Assembly: GCA_023267045.1 (NCBI GenBank)
Contig: JAHFOB010000008.1
Span: 1-46,233 of the forward strand
From: Candidatus Zambryskiibacteriota bacterium
GTDB lineage: Bacteria; Patescibacteriota; Minisyncoccia; Phycocordibacterales; DATDWN01
DNA: 46,233 bases
Reading direction: 5' to 3'
Shown here: positions 45,830 to 46,233 of the stretch, piece by piece
Layout: the number at the start of each line of letters is the position of its first letter
Numbering within the stretch: position 1 is the stretch's first letter
Translations under genes and position numbers: made by a program
The notes under the pieces: generated by a model
The model's input: the letters and a program-made list of their open reading frames with translations, nothing else
Told to the model about the DNA's origin: nothing
Databases searched by the model: none

Positions 45830-45922
45830 GGAAGAGTACCGAAGTGGTCATAACGGCGCCGATTCGAAATCGGATGGTCGGGTAAAACCGGCACGTGAGT
45901 TCAAATCTCATCTCTTCCGCCA
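45830..45922 (+). tRNA. tRNA-Ser(CGA)
   Basis: GGAAGAG..CTCTTCC acceptor, CGA in TTCGAAA loop, long variable arm, encoded CCA. Confidence 0.93.
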
Positions 45923-45923
45923 T

Positions 45924-45994
45924 GCGGGTATGGTTCAGTGGCAGAATGCGGCCTTCCCAAGGCTGAGACGCGGTTTCGATTACCGCTACCCGCA
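45924..45994 (+). tRNA. tRNA-Gly(CCC)
   Basis: GCGGGTA..TACCCGC acceptor, loop TTCCCAA, GCGGT-TTCGATT-ACCGC T-arm. Confidence 0.93.
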
Positions 45995-46233
45995 CAAAAG
46001 CAAAGCTTTTGTGTAATCGAAACGGTCGGAGCGATTTAATCTTCAGCAGAAGATTAACGCGAGACGGGGTCGGCAGAAATTTGTGAGAGACGGCGAACAA
46101 ATTATCTGTGACTTCGATTACCGCTACCCGCACAAAAGCAAAGCTTTTGTGTAATCGAAACGGTCGGAGCGATTTAATCTTCAGCAGAAGATTAACGCGA
46201 GACGGGGTCGGCAGAAATTTGTGAGAGACGGCG
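45975..46233 (+). repeat. 138-bp tandem repeat starting inside tRNA-Gly (1 full + 121 nt of a second unit, truncated by window end)
   Basis: 45975-46095 identical to 46113-46233; unit starts with TTCGATTACCGCTACCCGC, the last 19 nt before the discriminator base. Confidence 0.95.

Noticed and set aside
1-46233. CRISPR arrays
   Set aside because: No set of short direct repeats with regular unique spacers; the repeats here are palindromic elements or the tRNA-linked 138-bp tandem.

Overview
46.2 kb window, most consistent with a Patescibacteria/CPR (Parcubacteria-like) genome fragment using the standard bacterial code. It carries compact housekeeping genes: smc, rnc, nusB, rpmF, rnhB, dnaE, thrS, gyrB, pheT/pheS, tsf, rpsB, prfA, rpmE, rplY, fba, a pentose-phosphate cluster (tktC-tktN-rpe-rpiB), gap, nrdB/nrdA, and three tRNAs. 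Interspersed are short accessory cassettes with near-consensus sigma70-type promoters, strong SD sites and hairpin terminators. Two of these look like structured non-coding RNAs of about 450 and 265 nt. The main hunt result is an unusually dense set of structured repeats: (i) long (about 120-215 bp) imperfect palindromes in three families with conserved unpaired motifs and covarying stems; most abut or overlap a stop codon, and two inverted pairs bracket a gene cassette and an ncRNA cassette; (ii) short palindromes inserted in frame in gyrB (twice), rplY, smc and pheT; (iii) a RAYT transposase with matching REP-like palindromes in and around its own gene; (iv) a repeat that sits over the start codons of smc and tsf; (v) perfect palindromes with core ATACGATATATCGTAT flanking a TrpR-like regulator and inside rnhB; (vi) a 138-bp tandem repeat that begins with the last 19 nt of a tRNA-Gly gene and runs off the window. 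Other notable points: an in-frame TAG in pheT, a radical-Tyr-less (class Ic-like) NrdB, an SMC without a recognisable hinge, and a NusB-Nudix fusion. All calls come from reading the sequence; no database search or folding program was run.
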